NCBI RefSeq assembly: GCF_018135625.1
Contig: NZ_CP073078.1
Coordinates: forward strand, 3,008,501-3,072,500
Origin: Phenylobacterium montanum
Lineage (GTDB): Bacteria; Pseudomonadota; Alphaproteobacteria; Caulobacterales; Caulobacteraceae
Direction: 5' to 3'
DNA: 64,000 bases
Part shown: piece after piece, positions 35,634 through 44,636 of the stretch
Layout of the letters: every line of letters starts with the position of its first letter
How positions within the stretch are numbered: position 1 is the first letter of the stretch
Notes under the pieces: model-generated
Told to the model about the DNA's origin: nothing
Seen by the model: only the letters and a program-made list of their open reading frames with translations
Databases searched by the model: none
Made by a program: the position numbers and the translations under genes

Positions 35634-36041
35634 ATGCCCATCATGACCTGGGACGCCTCGCTGGACATCGGCGTCACGGCAATGAACCGCGAGCACCAGG
35701 AAATCCTGGACGCGATGAACCGTATCTACGACGCCAAGGCCCAGGGCGTTTCCGGGTCGGCGGTGAACGACATGGTGGCGCGGCTGGGCTCGGTCTGCGT
35801 TCGCCATTTCGCCGACGAAGAAGCCTACATGAAGCAGGTCGGCTATCCGGAACTGCAGCGGCACATACAGTTGCACGCCCGCCTGCTCGACCAGTTCAGC
35901 GGTCACGCGGCCGCGATCAAGGCGGCGGGCGGCGCGCCCAACGACGAGTTCTTCCACTTCCTCAAGTTCTGGCTGACCTCCCACATCAAGGGGATCGACA
36001 TCAAGTACAGCGAGCACGCCAGGGCCCAGGGCGTCGCCTGA
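35634..36041 (+). CDS. Bacteriohemerythrin
   Basis: A 135-residue non-haem diiron oxygen-binding protein. All ligands are visible: His21 (NREHQEI), His58 and Glu62 (HFADEE), His77 and His81 (HIQLH), and His117 with Asp122 (HIKGID). This matches the four-helix bundle pattern exactly. It may store or deliver oxygen to oxidases when oxygen is scarce. The perfect FNR/FixK box upstream supports this role. It lies 88 bp before a TlpA-type gene in the same direction. Confidence 0.95.
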   Translation: MPIMTWDASLDIGVTAMNREHQEILDAMNRIYDAKAQGVSGSAVNDMVARLGSVCVRHFADEEAYMKQVGYPELQRHIQLHARLLDQFSGHAAAIKAAGGAPNDEFFHFLKFWLTSHIKGIDIKYSEHARAQGVA

Positions 36042-36129
36042 AGCCAGGGCGAGTCGCTCCCCCTTCACGCGAATTTTGACAAGGCCTGACCCTCGCGTGC
36101 TAACTGCGCGCGACAGGGGGAGGCGCATC

Positions 36130-36708
36130 ATGCGGGGTTTCAAACGGGCGGCCTCGACAGCCGCCGCCATCTTGGCGCTCGCGACCGCGGCCGATGCGGC
36201 GCCCAAGATCGGCCAGCCGGCGCCGGACTTCACCGTCACCACCTTCGGCGGGCGCACGGTCAAGCTGTCCGACCTCAAGGGCGACGTGATCATCCTGAAC
36301 TTCTGGGCCACCTGGTGCGGCCCCTGCCGGCGCGAGCTGCCGCTGCTGGAATCCGCCTTCGAGGCCTACAACAAGTATGGCTTCCAGGTCCTGGCCGTGG
36401 CGACCGAAGACTCGGTGCCGCCGGACAAGCTCAAACCCCTGGCGGCCCAGCTGAAGATCCCCTTGGTCAAGCGGCTGAAAGGCCACTACGACGTGCTGGA
36501 GGGCGTGCCGACCAACTACGTGATCGACCGCTCCGGCAAGCTGGTCTACGCCAAGGCCGACGCCTTCGACGCCGAAAGCCTGAACGCCCTCATCGTCCCG
36601 CTGCTGAAGGAGCCGGTGCCCGAGGAGCCGACGCCGCCGGCCAGCGGCTCGCCGCCTGCGTCGCCCACGCCGGCCCCGGCGAAGGCGGCCGCAGCGGGCG
36701 GTGGGTGA
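36130..36708 (+). CDS. TlpA-family periplasmic thioredoxin-like protein
   Basis: A 192-residue exported redox protein. A signal peptide ends near residue 24 (ADAAPK), and the thioredoxin domain holds the active site WATWCGPCRRELP with Cys63 and Cys66. The cis-proline loop is GVPTNYVIDR. The C-terminal 30 residues are a Pro/Ala/Ser tail that is probably disordered. Such proteins reduce cytochrome c or oxidase assembly substrates; no ccmG is present in the ccm operon of this window, so this gene is one candidate for that role. The start at ATG 36130 has GGGGGAGG upstream. Confidence 0.88.
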   Translation: MRGFKRAASTAAAILALATAADAAPKIGQPAPDFTVTTFGGRTVKLSDLKGDVIILNFWATWCGPCRRELPLLESAFEAYNKYGFQVLAVATEDSVPPDKLKPLAAQLKIPLVKRLKGHYDVLEGVPTNYVIDRSGKLVYAKADAFDAESLNALIVPLLKEPVPEEPTPPASGSPPASPTPAPAKAAAAGGG

Positions 36709-36712
36709 GGCC

Positions 36713-38422
36713 TCAGCCCCGCCCCTCGACCATCGCCACGATCGCCCCAAGAAGCTCCGCCAGGGCCACAGGCTTGGCGACCCAGCCGTCGATCCCCGCC
36801 TCGCCATAGGCCTCCAGCTGGTGACTCATCACATTGGCGGTCACGGCCAGGACCGGGACGCGCGGCCGCCCCTCCGCCTGTTCCAGCGCCCGTATCCGCC
36901 GCGCCGCCCCCAGCCCGTCCAGGCCGGGCATCTGGATATCCAGAAGGACGAGGTCGAAGCCGCCGGTCGCGAACGCCGCCAGGGCCGCCTCGCCATCCTC
37001 GACCAGCGTGACGCCCGCCCCGATCTGTTCCAGCAGCGCGCCCAGGGTCTCGCGGTTGATCGGATCGTCCTCGGCCGCCAGCACCCGGATCGGCCGGTCC
37101 AGCGCCGCCGCCGGCGCTTCGACAGAGGCCTCGTCCGCCTGGTGCTCGACCAGCGGCAGGGGCAAGGTGACCGTGAACCGGCTGCCCTGGCCCAGCACGC
37201 TCTCGGCGGCGATGCGCCCGCCCATGGCCTCGGCGAGCTCGCGGCAGATGGCCAGGCCCAGGCCCGAGCCGCCGTGACGGCGGTCGGCGCCGGCCTCGGC
37301 CTGGACGAAGCGCTCGAACAGGCGCGCCAGGCTCTCCGGCTCGATGCCGACCCCGGTGTCGGCCACGCTCAGCACCAGCCCCTCCGGCCCGCCCCTCAGT
37401 GTCACCGAGATCTGGCCCCGGTCGGTGAACTTGACCGCGTTCGAAATCAGGTTGTGCAGGATCTGGCGGATGCGGCCGAGGTCGCCCACGAAGTCGCCGG
37501 CATAGTCCTGCGCGGCTTCGACCTCGAACCTGAGCGCTTTTCCTGTCGCCAAGGCCTCGTAGGTGGCGCGCGCGGCCTCGGCCAGCTCGCCGAGCGCAAA
37601 GGGCGCCGGCGCCAGCTCCAGATGCCCCGCCTCGATCTTCGACAGGTCGAGAAGGTCGTTCAGGATCGCCAGCAGCGCCTGGCCCGATCGCATGACCAGG
37701 TCCACCCGGGCCTTCTGCCGCCCGCTGAGCCCGTCGCGCGACAACAGCTGGGCCGCGCCCATCAGGGCGTTCAGCGGGTTGCGGATCTCGTGGCTCATGG
37801 CGGCGAGGAAGTCGGTCTTGGCCCGGCTCGCGTCGGCGGCTTCGTGGGCCAGGGCGTCGGAGCGCAGGCGGGCGCGGCGCTCGGCCAGGATGGTCCGGCG
37901 CGTGACCATGGCCAGGCCCAGGGCCACCGCACAGCCCGCCAGGCCCAAGAAGCCATACTGATCGACGAAGCCCGGCCCGATCCGGGGCGCGAAAGCCGCC
38001 AGCCCGAGCATGGCTGCGACCACGCCGACCAGGGCGGTCCGGGGCGTCGGCGCGCTGCCCGCCGCCACCAGGGCCAGGAAGATGAAATACACCAGCTTGG
38101 GCGGCTGCAGGTGAAAGCTGAGATAGGTGCTGATATTGGCGGCGATCAGCAGATACATCGCCGTCGCCCACAGCTCGACCAGGCCCAGCCTAGGTTCGCC
38201 CCGTCCCAGCCAGGCCCAGAAGCCGATCCCCGCCAGGCAGGTCGCCGCCGACAGCGAGGCCAGGACGGCCAGGGCGACCCCATGCTCGTAGAGGGGATGC
38301 GAGGCGGTGATGAAGGCGTAGTAGCCGGAGGCGACGAGCAGCACCGTGCGGGTGATCGGCGCAAAGGCGCGCACGACCTCCGCATCGCTCAGTTCCGGTT
38401 GCCGCTCCCCGCCGGATCGCAA
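36713..38422 (-). CDS. Hybrid histidine kinase with multi-span membrane sensor and receiver domain
   Basis: A 569-residue kinase. The first 185 residues hold about six hydrophobic segments with no large loop, so the signal is probably sensed in the membrane. The kinase core has His211 in MSHEIRNPLNALM, with ATPase boxes NLISNAVKFT, DTGVGIE and GSGLGLAI. A C-terminal receiver has Asp495 in LVLLDIQMPGLDG. The frame opens with TTG at 38422, so the start is approximate. It is convergent with the TlpA gene with only 4 bp between the stop codons. No separate output protein is adjacent. Confidence 0.88.
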   Translation of the reverse strand: MRSGGERQPELSDAEVVRAFAPITRTVLLVASGYYAFITASHPLYEHGVALAVLASLSAATCLAGIGFWAWLGRGEPRLGLVELWATAMYLLIAANISTYLSFHLQPPKLVYFIFLALVAAGSAPTPRTALVGVVAAMLGLAAFAPRIGPGFVDQYGFLGLAGCAVALGLAMVTRRTILAERRARLRSDALAHEAADASRAKTDFLAAMSHEIRNPLNALMGAAQLLSRDGLSGRQKARVDLVMRSGQALLAILNDLLDLSKIEAGHLELAPAPFALGELAEAARATYEALATGKALRFEVEAAQDYAGDFVGDLGRIRQILHNLISNAVKFTDRGQISVTLRGGPEGLVLSVADTGVGIEPESLARLFERFVQAEAGADRRHGGSGLGLAICRELAEAMGGRIAAESVLGQGSRFTVTLPLPLVEHQADEASVEAPAAALDRPIRVLAAEDDPINRETLGALLEQIGAGVTLVEDGEAALAAFATGGFDLVLLDIQMPGLDGLGAARRIRALEQAEGRPRVPVLAVTANVMSHQLEAYGEAGIDGWVAKPVALAELLGAIVAMVEGRG

Positions 38423-38821
38423 GCTTTCCCGCCACTACAGAGGATTGAAATTTCAGCTTCGGAGGCGGCGAAGAGATGTCAAGAGCGACCAGGCCCGAAA
38501 CACGCCGAATGCGGAAAATATTCGGAAAAAATCAAGCTACACAATACGACCAATCCCCAAATATGACGTGGAATTGGTTTATTTCCCTTAGCCATAATAC
38601 AGCAAATGAAAGCATAGATTCTGCCTGAGGCCGTGACCAAGCATCGTAAGACGTCACACTTGTCGATAGCTCATAGGCTTCAGACACCCCCGGGGGCTGA
38701 ATGACAGGATCGGACGCGGATGCGATCACCGATTATCGTCGATCAAGGCGAAGCGGCCCAAAGGCTTGGCTGCAAGCCGCGTCATTTGCCATAAGAGCCC
38801 GCACCCCCTGGCGGAGCGGCG
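38423..38821. other. Intergenic region between the divergent hybrid kinase and potassium channel genes
   Basis: The 399 bp contain an AT-rich part (about 38510-38620) that probably holds the kinase promoter. A CCCCCGGGGG palindrome lies near 38690. Open frames here lack coding character and a ribosome site, including one that begins at 38701 and runs out of frame into the channel gene. I see no RNA gene. Confidence 0.5.
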
Positions 38822-39886
38822 ATGGACCGGCTGGCGCTGACACCTTTGCGCAACCTCGCGATCGCGATCGGCTTCGTCGTGATCGTCAGCGCCTTCAGCA
38901 CCGCCGCCTATGTGCATGCCGGCTGGAGCTTCGGCGACGCCGTCTACATGGTCCTGCTCACCATCTATACGGTGGGCTATGGCGAGGTTCACCCGATCGA
39001 CACCCCCTATTTGCACGGGGTGACCATCGCCACCATGATCTTCGGCTGCACCGGGATGATCCTGGTGACCGGGGCCCTGGTGCAGAGCCTGACCGTCTAT
39101 CAGATCCGAGAAATCCTGGGCACGAACCGCGTGAAGACCGAGATCGCCAAGCTGAAGCGCCACGTCGTCGTCTGCGGTTTCGGCCGCATCGGGGTCATGC
39201 TGGCCCGCGAACTGGCCGCCGCAAAGACCCCGTTCCTGGTCGTCGAGCGCGACGAGAAACGGTTCGAGGAGGCGCGCGCTCTGGGCTATCTCGCCCTGAT
39301 GGGCGAGGCGACCCACGAAGAGGTGCTGCTCGCCGCCGGCGTGGAGCGGGCCAGCGTGCTGGCCACCGTCCTGCCCGACGACGCCGCCAACGTGTTCATC
39401 ACCTTGAGCGGGCGCAGCCTGAACAAGGCCCTGCGCATCATCGCCCGCGGCGAGTCGCCCTCGACCGAGACCAAGCTGATCCAGGCCGGCGCCGACAAGG
39501 TGGTCATGCCCACCCACATCGGCGCCGAGCGCATCGCCGAGATGATCCTGTTCCCGGAGACCGCGCGGGTGATCCGCGGCTCTGAGCGGATGCGCGAGTT
39601 CGAAAAGGTGCTGGTGGACCTGGGGCTGGAGATGGAGGTCGTGGTCGCGACCGCGGAAGGCCAGGCCGTTGGGATTACCATAGCCGAGCTGGAGCAGCGC
39701 GCCGCCGGCGCCTTCTTCGTCGTCCAGGTCAATCCCCGCGCCGGCGAGCCGGTCGCCAGGCCCGATCCCGGGCGGGTGGTCCAGGCCGGCGACGGCCTGG
39801 TGGTGGTCGGCCGCGACGGCTGCGAGTTCAACGCCGTCTTCACAGAACCCGCCGCCCGCCCCCGCGCCGGCCGCACCACCTACTGA
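38822..39886 (+). CDS. Two-span potassium channel with RCK (TrkA-N) domain
   Basis: A 354-residue ion channel. Two membrane helices (about residues 11-31 and 65-90) flank a pore loop with the potassium filter TVGYG at residues 50-54. The cytosolic part has the NAD-binding RCK fold with VVVCGFGRIGVMLARELA (about 115-132) and a C-terminal TrkA-C-like domain. The layout resembles MthK-type gated channels. The ATG at 38822 is used. The stop overlaps the convergent gene by 7 bp. Confidence 0.93.
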   Translation: MDRLALTPLRNLAIAIGFVVIVSAFSTAAYVHAGWSFGDAVYMVLLTIYTVGYGEVHPIDTPYLHGVTIATMIFGCTGMILVTGALVQSLTVYQIREILGTNRVKTEIAKLKRHVVVCGFGRIGVMLARELAAAKTPFLVVERDEKRFEEARALGYLALMGEATHEEVLLAAGVERASVLATVLPDDAANVFITLSGRSLNKALRIIARGESPSTETKLIQAGADKVVMPTHIGAERIAEMILFPETARVIRGSERMREFEKVLVDLGLEMEVVVATAEGQAVGITIAELEQRAAGAFFVVQVNPRAGEPVARPDPGRVVQAGDGLVVVGRDGCEFNAVFTEPAARPRAGRTTY

Positions 39887-40419
39887 GGCGAGGATTGTGA
39901 AATCCCGGCGCCCGTGTCGCGCCAGCGCATGATCGGCTCGTCGGCGTCGGTCAGCCCAGCCTTGACCAGGGCGTCATGCACATTCACCGGCCCGTTGTCG
40001 CCGGTCGAGAAGCTGAGGCGCGCGGCCTTGGCCGAACGCCCGCCGACGCTGGCGAAATCGGCCGGCGCATTGATGTCGATGGCGTAGCGGGCGTGTCCGG
40101 CCACCGTGCACAGAAGGACAAAGGTGCGCTGATCGGCGAGGAGCCGCGGCCGCTCCAGGCAATTCGGAAACGCCCCGCCCTCCGCCGGGCTGAACGACCA
40201 GCCCTCGGGCGTCATCGGCTGGTCGAATACGATCTTGATCACCAGCACCCCGCCGGGCGCCTCGCCGCCATCGGCCGGATAGCTGGCCACCACCTTGGGC
40301 TTGGGCCCGCCGACCACCATCACCTCGCCGATCTTCGGATGCGGATTGGGCGGTGGGGCTGGGCTCGCGCCGGCCGCCAGGGCGAAGGCGAGGATGGGGT
40401 GGACCAGCAAAGGCTGCAT
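39880..40419 (-). CDS. Exported hypothetical protein with an Ig-like (SbsA-type) domain
   Basis: A 179-residue protein with a short signal peptide (MQPLLVHPILAFALAAGASP). The mature part resembles bacterial Ig-like domains: KVVASYPADGGEAPGGVLVI then KIVFDQPMTPEGWSF, a pattern in which a surface protein describes an extremum of a beta-sandwich. Two Cys (in FPNCLERP and VLLCTVAG) could form a disulfide. No enzyme motif is visible. It is convergent with the channel gene and divergent from the TrpF-like gene. Confidence 0.72.
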   Translation of the reverse strand: MQPLLVHPILAFALAAGASPAPPPNPHPKIGEVMVVGGPKPKVVASYPADGGEAPGGVLVIKIVFDQPMTPEGWSFSPAEGGAFPNCLERPRLLADQRTFVLLCTVAGHARYAIDINAPADFASVGGRSAKAARLSFSTGDNGPVNVHDALVKAGLTDADEPIMRWRDTGAGISQSSPQ

Positions 40420-40518
40420 TGGCGAACCAGGCGGAAAATCTGTGGCCTTGATATGGCGCGTCCGACGAAAGGAGCCCTAAACAAGGATCATGATGCAAGC
40501 GGCGCCCAGGAGGGGATC

Positions 40519-41175
40519 ATGGCGCGTACTCGGGTCAAGATCTGCTGCATGGCGTCGGTCGCCGAGGCGCAGATGGCCATGGCGGCCGGGGCCGACGCCG
40601 TCGGCCTGGTCTCGGCCATGCCCTCCGGCCCTGGGGTGGCGGATGACGCTGTCATCCGCGAGATCTCCGCCTGGGCGCCGCCGCCGCTGGATCCCTGGCT
40701 GCTGAGCGCGCGCGAGGATGCGGACAGCCTGGCCGAGCAGATGCGGGAGGCCGGGGTGCGCACCGTGCAGCTGGTCCGCCATCTGGACCGCGGCGTCCAC
40801 GCGGACCTGCGCCGGCGCCTGCCCGGCGCGCGCATCGTCCAGGTGGTGCATGTGGAGGACGACGGCGCCATCGACCTCGCCCGCGCCTATGCCGAGACGG
40901 CCGACGCCCTTCTGCTCGATTCCGGCAAGCCCTCGGCCGCCGTCCCGCTGCTGGGCGGGCTGGGCCAGGCGCACGACTGGTCCATCAGCCGGCGGATCGT
41001 CGAAGCCGTCGACCGGCCGGTGTTCCTGGCCGGCGGCCTTAACCCGGACAATGTCGCCCAGGCGATCGCGACCGTGCGCCCGTTCGGCCTCGACCTCTGC
41101 AGCGGGCTGAGGCGGAACGGCGCGCTGGACCGGGGCCTGCTCGCTGCCTTCATGCAGGCGGTGGCGGCCGCATGA
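40519..41175 (+). CDS. Phosphoribosylanthranilate isomerase-like (TrpF-like) TIM-barrel protein
   Basis: A 218-residue barrel related to TrpF. The first strand VKICCMAS keeps the catalytic Cys position, LLLDSGKP carries the Asp of TrpF, and the phosphate-binding end is FLAGGLNPDNVAQAI with FGLDLCSGL. The usual KICGI/LT is changed to KICCMAS, and no trpB or trpA follows. It is therefore either a stand-alone isomerase or a paralogue with another substrate. The ATG at 40519 has AGGAGGGG upstream. Its end overlaps the convergent Nudix gene by 26 bp. Confidence 0.75.
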   Translation: MARTRVKICCMASVAEAQMAMAAGADAVGLVSAMPSGPGVADDAVIREISAWAPPPLDPWLLSAREDADSLAEQMREAGVRTVQLVRHLDRGVHADLRRRLPGARIVQVVHVEDDGAIDLARAYAETADALLLDSGKPSAAVPLLGGLGQAHDWSISRRIVEAVDRPVFLAGGLNPDNVAQAIATVRPFGLDLCSGLRRNGALDRGLLAAFMQAVAAA

Positions 41176-41749
41176 GCCCGTTCAGGGCCGCGTACTGCAG
41201 CAGCATGATGGTCTTGGCGTCGCAGATCTCGCCCGACGCGATCATGGCCAGGGCCCGATCGAGGCCGACCTCCAGGGTCTCGATGTCCTCGCCCTCGGAC
41301 TCTTCGCCGCCCCCTTCGCCGATGCGATCCGCCGGGCTGTAGCGGCCGACGAAGAAGTGCAGTTTCTCGGTCACCGAACCCGGGCTCATGAAGGCTTCGA
41401 ACACCGGCCGCACATCGCGCACCCGGTAGCCGGTCTCCTCCTCCGTCTCGGCGCGGATGCGCTCTTCCGGGCTGGCGTCGTCCAATAGGCCCGCCGGCGC
41501 CTCGATCAGCAGGTCGTCATAGCCGTTGGCGAAGGCGGGATAGCGGAACTGGCGGGTCAGGAGCACCGTGCGGCGGTCCGGATCGTAGAGCAGGATCACC
41601 GCGCCGTTGCCGCGGTCATAGCTCTCGCGGCTCTGCTCCTGCCAGGTCCCGTCCCGGCGCAGCCAGCTGAAGGTCGCTTTCCTCAGCACATACCAGTTGT
41701 CGGACAGCAGCTTGACCTCGTGCACCTTCACCCGATCGGCCACGCGCAT
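41150..41749 (-). CDS. Nudix hydrolase, NudK/ADP-ribose pyrophosphatase-like
   Basis: A 199-residue nucleoside diphosphate-X hydrolase. The N-terminal domain resembles NudK (KVHEVKLLSDNWYVLRKATF). The Nudix box is IEAPAGLLDDASPEERIRA followed by ETEEETGYRV: the glutamates of the metal site are present, but two other consensus positions (the first Glu and the Arg of REUXEE) read Ser and Ala. NudK shows a similar relaxed box. The ATG at 41749 faces the DeoR gene across 78 bp, and the phased repeats there may control both genes. Confidence 0.87.
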   Translation of the reverse strand: MRVADRVKVHEVKLLSDNWYVLRKATFSWLRRDGTWQEQSRESYDRGNGAVILLYDPDRRTVLLTRQFRYPAFANGYDDLLIEAPAGLLDDASPEERIRAETEEETGYRVRDVRPVFEAFMSPGSVTEKLHFFVGRYSPADRIGEGGGEESEGEDIETLEVGLDRALAMIASGEICDAKTIMLLQYAALNGLMRPPPPA

Positions 41750-41781
41750 GGTTCACCTCGTCGCTATGCGAGCGCATCCAT

Positions 41782-41818
41782 TCGTGCAATATCGTGCAGA
41801 GTCAAGAATTATCATGCA
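41782..41818. promoter_or_regulatory. Four 10-bp-phased repeats, candidate DeoR operator between divergent genes
   Basis: TCGTGCA at 41782, TCGTGCA at 41792, the weaker TCAAGAA at 41802 and TCATGCA at 41812 all start exactly 10 bp apart. Same-face direct repeats of this kind are how DeoR-family repressors are known to bind. The array ends 10 bp before the deoR-like ATG. Confidence 0.6.
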
Positions 41819-41827
41819 ACCCAGATC

Positions 41828-42583
41828 ATGCTGACCCACGAACGCAAGGCCCATCTGCTGGCGACGCTCAAGCGCGACGGCCGCATCGTCGCCAAGGCCG
41901 AGAGCCAGGCTCTGGGCCTGTCGGAAGACACCATCCGCCGCGACCTGCGCGAACTGGCGGCCGAAGGCCTGCTGCAACGGGTTCACGGCGGCGCCCTGCC
42001 CGCATCACCCGCCCTGGCCGACTTCGCCGACCGTCAACAGGTCGCCGGTGCTGGCAAGGCCGCTATCGGCCGGGCCGCGGCCGCCATGATCCGCCCCGGA
42101 CAGGTGGTGTTCGTCGACGGCGGCACCACGGCCGTGCAACTGGCGCGTAGCCTGCCCCTCGACCTGAAGGCCACGATCATCACGCACAGCCCGAGCGTGG
42201 CCGTGGAGCTGGTCAATAAGCCCGCTGTCGAGGTCGAGTTGATCGGCGGGCGCCTGTTCAAGCATTCGGTAGTGGCGGTGGGCGCCAGCGCCATCGAGGC
42301 CATCGGCCGCATCCAGGCGGACCTCTATTTCATGGGGGTCACCGGGGTTCATCCCGAGATCGGCCTGACCACGGGTGATGCGGAAGAGGCGGCTGTGAAA
42401 CGCGCCCTCAGCCGGCAAGCGGCCGAGACCGTAGTCATGGCCTCGGCCGAGAAGCTCGGCGCGGCCTCACCGTTCGTGGTGACCACCCTGGCGGAGATCG
42501 ACATGGTGATCGTCGAACCCGGCCTGCCGCCAGAGGTGACGGCGCCGTTCGAACGGCTGGGCGTCACCCTGGCGCCAGCCTGA
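41828..42583 (+). CDS. DeoR/GlpR-family transcriptional regulator
   Basis: A 251-residue repressor. The N-terminal helix-turn-helix is MLTHERKAHLLATLKRDG then LGLSEDTIRRDLRELAAEG, the family signature, followed by LQRVHGGALP. The C-terminal sensor domain has VFVDGGTTAVQLARSLP and VELIGGRLFKHSVVAVG, which in this family bind a sugar phosphate. No sugar operon follows; the only partner is the divergent Nudix gene. The ATG at 41828 is chosen because it gives the exact family N-terminus. Confidence 0.92.
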   Translation: MLTHERKAHLLATLKRDGRIVAKAESQALGLSEDTIRRDLRELAAEGLLQRVHGGALPASPALADFADRQQVAGAGKAAIGRAAAAMIRPGQVVFVDGGTTAVQLARSLPLDLKATIITHSPSVAVELVNKPAVEVELIGGRLFKHSVVAVGASAIEAIGRIQADLYFMGVTGVHPEIGLTTGDAEEAAVKRALSRQAAETVVMASAEKLGAASPFVVTTLAEIDMVIVEPGLPPEVTAPFERLGVTLAPA

Positions 42584-42595
42584 AGCGGCCAGGCG

Positions 42596-42772
42596 TCAGT
42601 GGCTATCGCGCGCCTTGTCCATGGCTTCGCCGACCTTGCGCTGGACCTTGCCGACGGCCTTTTCGGTCGCGCCCTCGGCCTGGCGCATCTTGTTCCCGGT
42701 GAGCTTGCCGGCGGCCTGCTTGACCGAGCCCTTGATTTCCTTGCCGGCGCCTTCGATGCGATTGCGATCCAT
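42596..42772 (-). CDS. CsbD-family small stress protein
   Basis: A 58-residue hydrophilic helical protein beginning MDRNRIEGAGKEIKGSVKQA, with the CsbD repeat NKMRQAEGATEKAVGKVQ. These proteins are often induced in general stress, and their function is unknown. The ATG at 42772 has GAAGGGAA just upstream; the frame extends 14 residues further without support. It is convergent with the DeoR gene 12 bp away. Confidence 0.88.
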   Translation of the reverse strand: MDRNRIEGAGKEIKGSVKQAAGKLTGNKMRQAEGATEKAVGKVQRKVGEAMDKARDSH

Positions 42773-42927
42773 GGTTCTGTTCCCTTCGGCTTGGCCGCCC
42801 CAGTGGAAAGACAACGAGCCGGGACCTGATGCGTTGCGAAGCGCCGCCCGTGGACTGTCCGCTCCGCCTTCGCTAGAACCGCCGCAAACTCCCCTCCCGA
42901 TCGACGTTTGAAAGTCCGAGCCGACGC

Positions 42928-44595
42928 ATGGCCCAACAATTCATTTTCCAGATGCAGGGCCTGACCAAGGCCTATCCCGGCGGCAAGAAGGTGTTCGAAA
43001 ACATCTGGCTGTCCTTCTATTCCGACGCCAAGATCGGTGTCGTCGGCGTCAACGGCTCGGGCAAGTCGACCCTGCTGAAGATCATGGCCGGCATCGACAA
43101 GGAGTTCTCCGGCGAGGCGCGCGCCGCCGACGGCACCAAGATGGGCTACCTGGAGCAGGAGCCGCACCTGGACGAGTCGCTCAACGTCTGGGGCAACGTG
43201 ATCTCGTGGTGCGAAGAGAAGAAGATCTTCGATCGCTACAACGAAGTCGCCACCCTGATGGGCGAGGACTATTCCGACGAGTTGATGGAGGAGATGAACG
43301 CCCTCCAGGAGAAGATCGACGCGGGCGACCTGTGGGACATCGATTCCAAGATCGAAATGGCCATGGACGCCCTGCGCTGCCCGCCCAACGACTGGGCGGT
43401 GGACAACCTGTCCGGGGGTGAAAAGCGCCGCGTGGCCTTGGCCCGGCTGCTGCTCTCCAAGCCCGACATGCTGCTGCTGGACGAACCCACCAACCACCTG
43501 GACGCCGAGTCGGTGGCCTGGCTGCAGCATCACCTGGAGGCCTTCCCAGGCTGCGTGATCCTGGTCACCCACGACCGCTATTTCCTCGACCAGGTGACCA
43601 AGTGGACGCTGGAGCTCGATCGCGGCCGCGGCGTGCCCTACGAGGGCAACTATTCCGGCTGGCTGGAGCAGAAACAGAAGCGCGTGGTGCAGGAGCAGAG
43701 CGAGAGCGAGGCTCGCCAGCGCGCCCTGACGAAAGAGCTGGAATGGGTCCGCTCCAACGCCAAGGCCCGCCAGGCCAAGTCCAAGGCCCGCCTGGCGTCC
43801 TATGAGGAGATGGTGCGCGAGCAGGAGAATTCCCGCGCCGCCCAGACCTTCGCCACCATCCAGATCCCGCCCGGCCCGCGCCTGGGCAATGTGGTGATGG
43901 AGGTTGACGGCCTGGAGAAGGAATACGGCGACAAGCTGCTATTCAAGGACCTGTCCTTCCGCCTGCCCCCGAACGGCATCGTCGGGGTGATCGGCCCCAA
44001 CGGCGCCGGCAAGTCGACCCTGTTCAAGATCATCACCGGCCAGGAAAAGCCGGACGCGGGCTCTATCAAGCTCGGCGAGACCGTCAAGCTGGCCTATGTC
44101 GACCAGAGCCGCGACGCGCTAGATCCCAACAAAACTGTCTGGCAGGAGATTTCGGGCGGCACCGACGTGATGAAGGTCGGCAATCGCGAAATCAATTCCA
44201 GATCCTATGTCGGCGGCTTCAACTTCAAGGGCGGCGACCAGCAGAAGAAGGTCGGCCTGCTGTCCGGCGGTGAGCGCAACCGCGTGCACCTCGCCCGCAC
44301 CCTGGCGGCCGGCGGCAACCTGATCCTGCTCGACGAACCGACCAACGACCTCGACATCGAGACCCTGCAGGCCCTGGAAGAGGCCTTGGAGGAGTTCGCC
44401 GGCTGCGCCGTGGTCATCAGCCACGACCGCTGGTTCCTCGACCGCCTGGCCACCCACATCCTCGCCTTTGAAGGCGACAGCCATGTCGAATGGTTCGAAG
44501 GCAACTTCGAGGCCTATGAAGAGGACAAGAAGCGTCGACTGGGCGCAGACAGCCTGATCCCCCACCGGATCAAGTTCCAGAAGTTCGGGCGATAG
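42928..44595 (+). CDS. ettA: ABC-F translation factor EttA
   Basis: EttA binds the ribosomal E site and gates entry into elongation according to the ATP/ADP ratio. The 555-residue length is typical. Two ABC domains are visible: Walker [11 protein letters not shown] and [11 protein letters not shown], and signatures [16 protein letters not shown] with [10 protein letters not shown] and [15 protein letters not shown] with [10 protein letters not shown]. The linker has [18 protein letters not shown], the EttA-type interdomain motif. There is no membrane segment, as expected for ABC-F. A GC-rich hairpin follows. Confidence 0.96.
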   Translation: MAQQFIFQMQGLTKAYPGGKKVFENIWLSFYSDAKIGVVGVNGSGKSTLLKIMAGIDKEFSGEARAADGTKMGYLEQEPHLDESLNVWGNVISWCEEKKIFDRYNEVATLMGEDYSDELMEEMNALQEKIDAGDLWDIDSKIEMAMDALRCPPNDWAVDNLSGGEKRRVALARLLLSKPDMLLLDEPTNHLDAESVAWLQHHLEAFPGCVILVTHDRYFLDQVTKWTLELDRGRGVPYEGNYSGWLEQKQKRVVQEQSESEARQRALTKELEWVRSNAKARQAKSKARLASYEEMVREQENSRAAQTFATIQIPPGPRLGNVVMEVDGLEKEYGDKLLFKDLSFRLPPNGIVGVIGPNGAGKSTLFKIITGQEKPDAGSIKLGETVKLAYVDQSRDALDPNKTVWQEISGGTDVMKVGNREINSRSYVGGFNFKGGDQQKKVGLLSGGERNRVHLARTLAAGGNLILLDEPTNDLDIETLQALEEALEEFAGCAVVISHDRWFLDRLATHILAFEGDSHVEWFEGNFEAYEEDKKRRLGADSLIPHRIKFQKFGR

Positions 44596-44601
44596 AAGAA
44601 A

Positions 44602-44631
44602 GGCCCCGCCCCCTCGCAGGAGGCGGGGGCC
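44602..44631 (-). terminator. Intrinsic terminator between convergent genes
   Basis: GGCCCCGCC and GGCGGGGGCC with their flanking CCCT/AGGA form a long stem around CGC. On the minus strand it is followed by CTTTCTTC, a U-rich run, so it should end the minus-strand gene at 44637. It may also slow transcription leaving ettA. Confidence 0.75.
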
Positions 44632-44636
44632 CGGCC

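Noticed and set aside
38701-38821. An ATG-initiated gene start before the potassium channel
   Set aside because: The frame is different from the channel, lacks a ribosome site and becomes Arg/Pro-rich noise when it runs into the channel gene.
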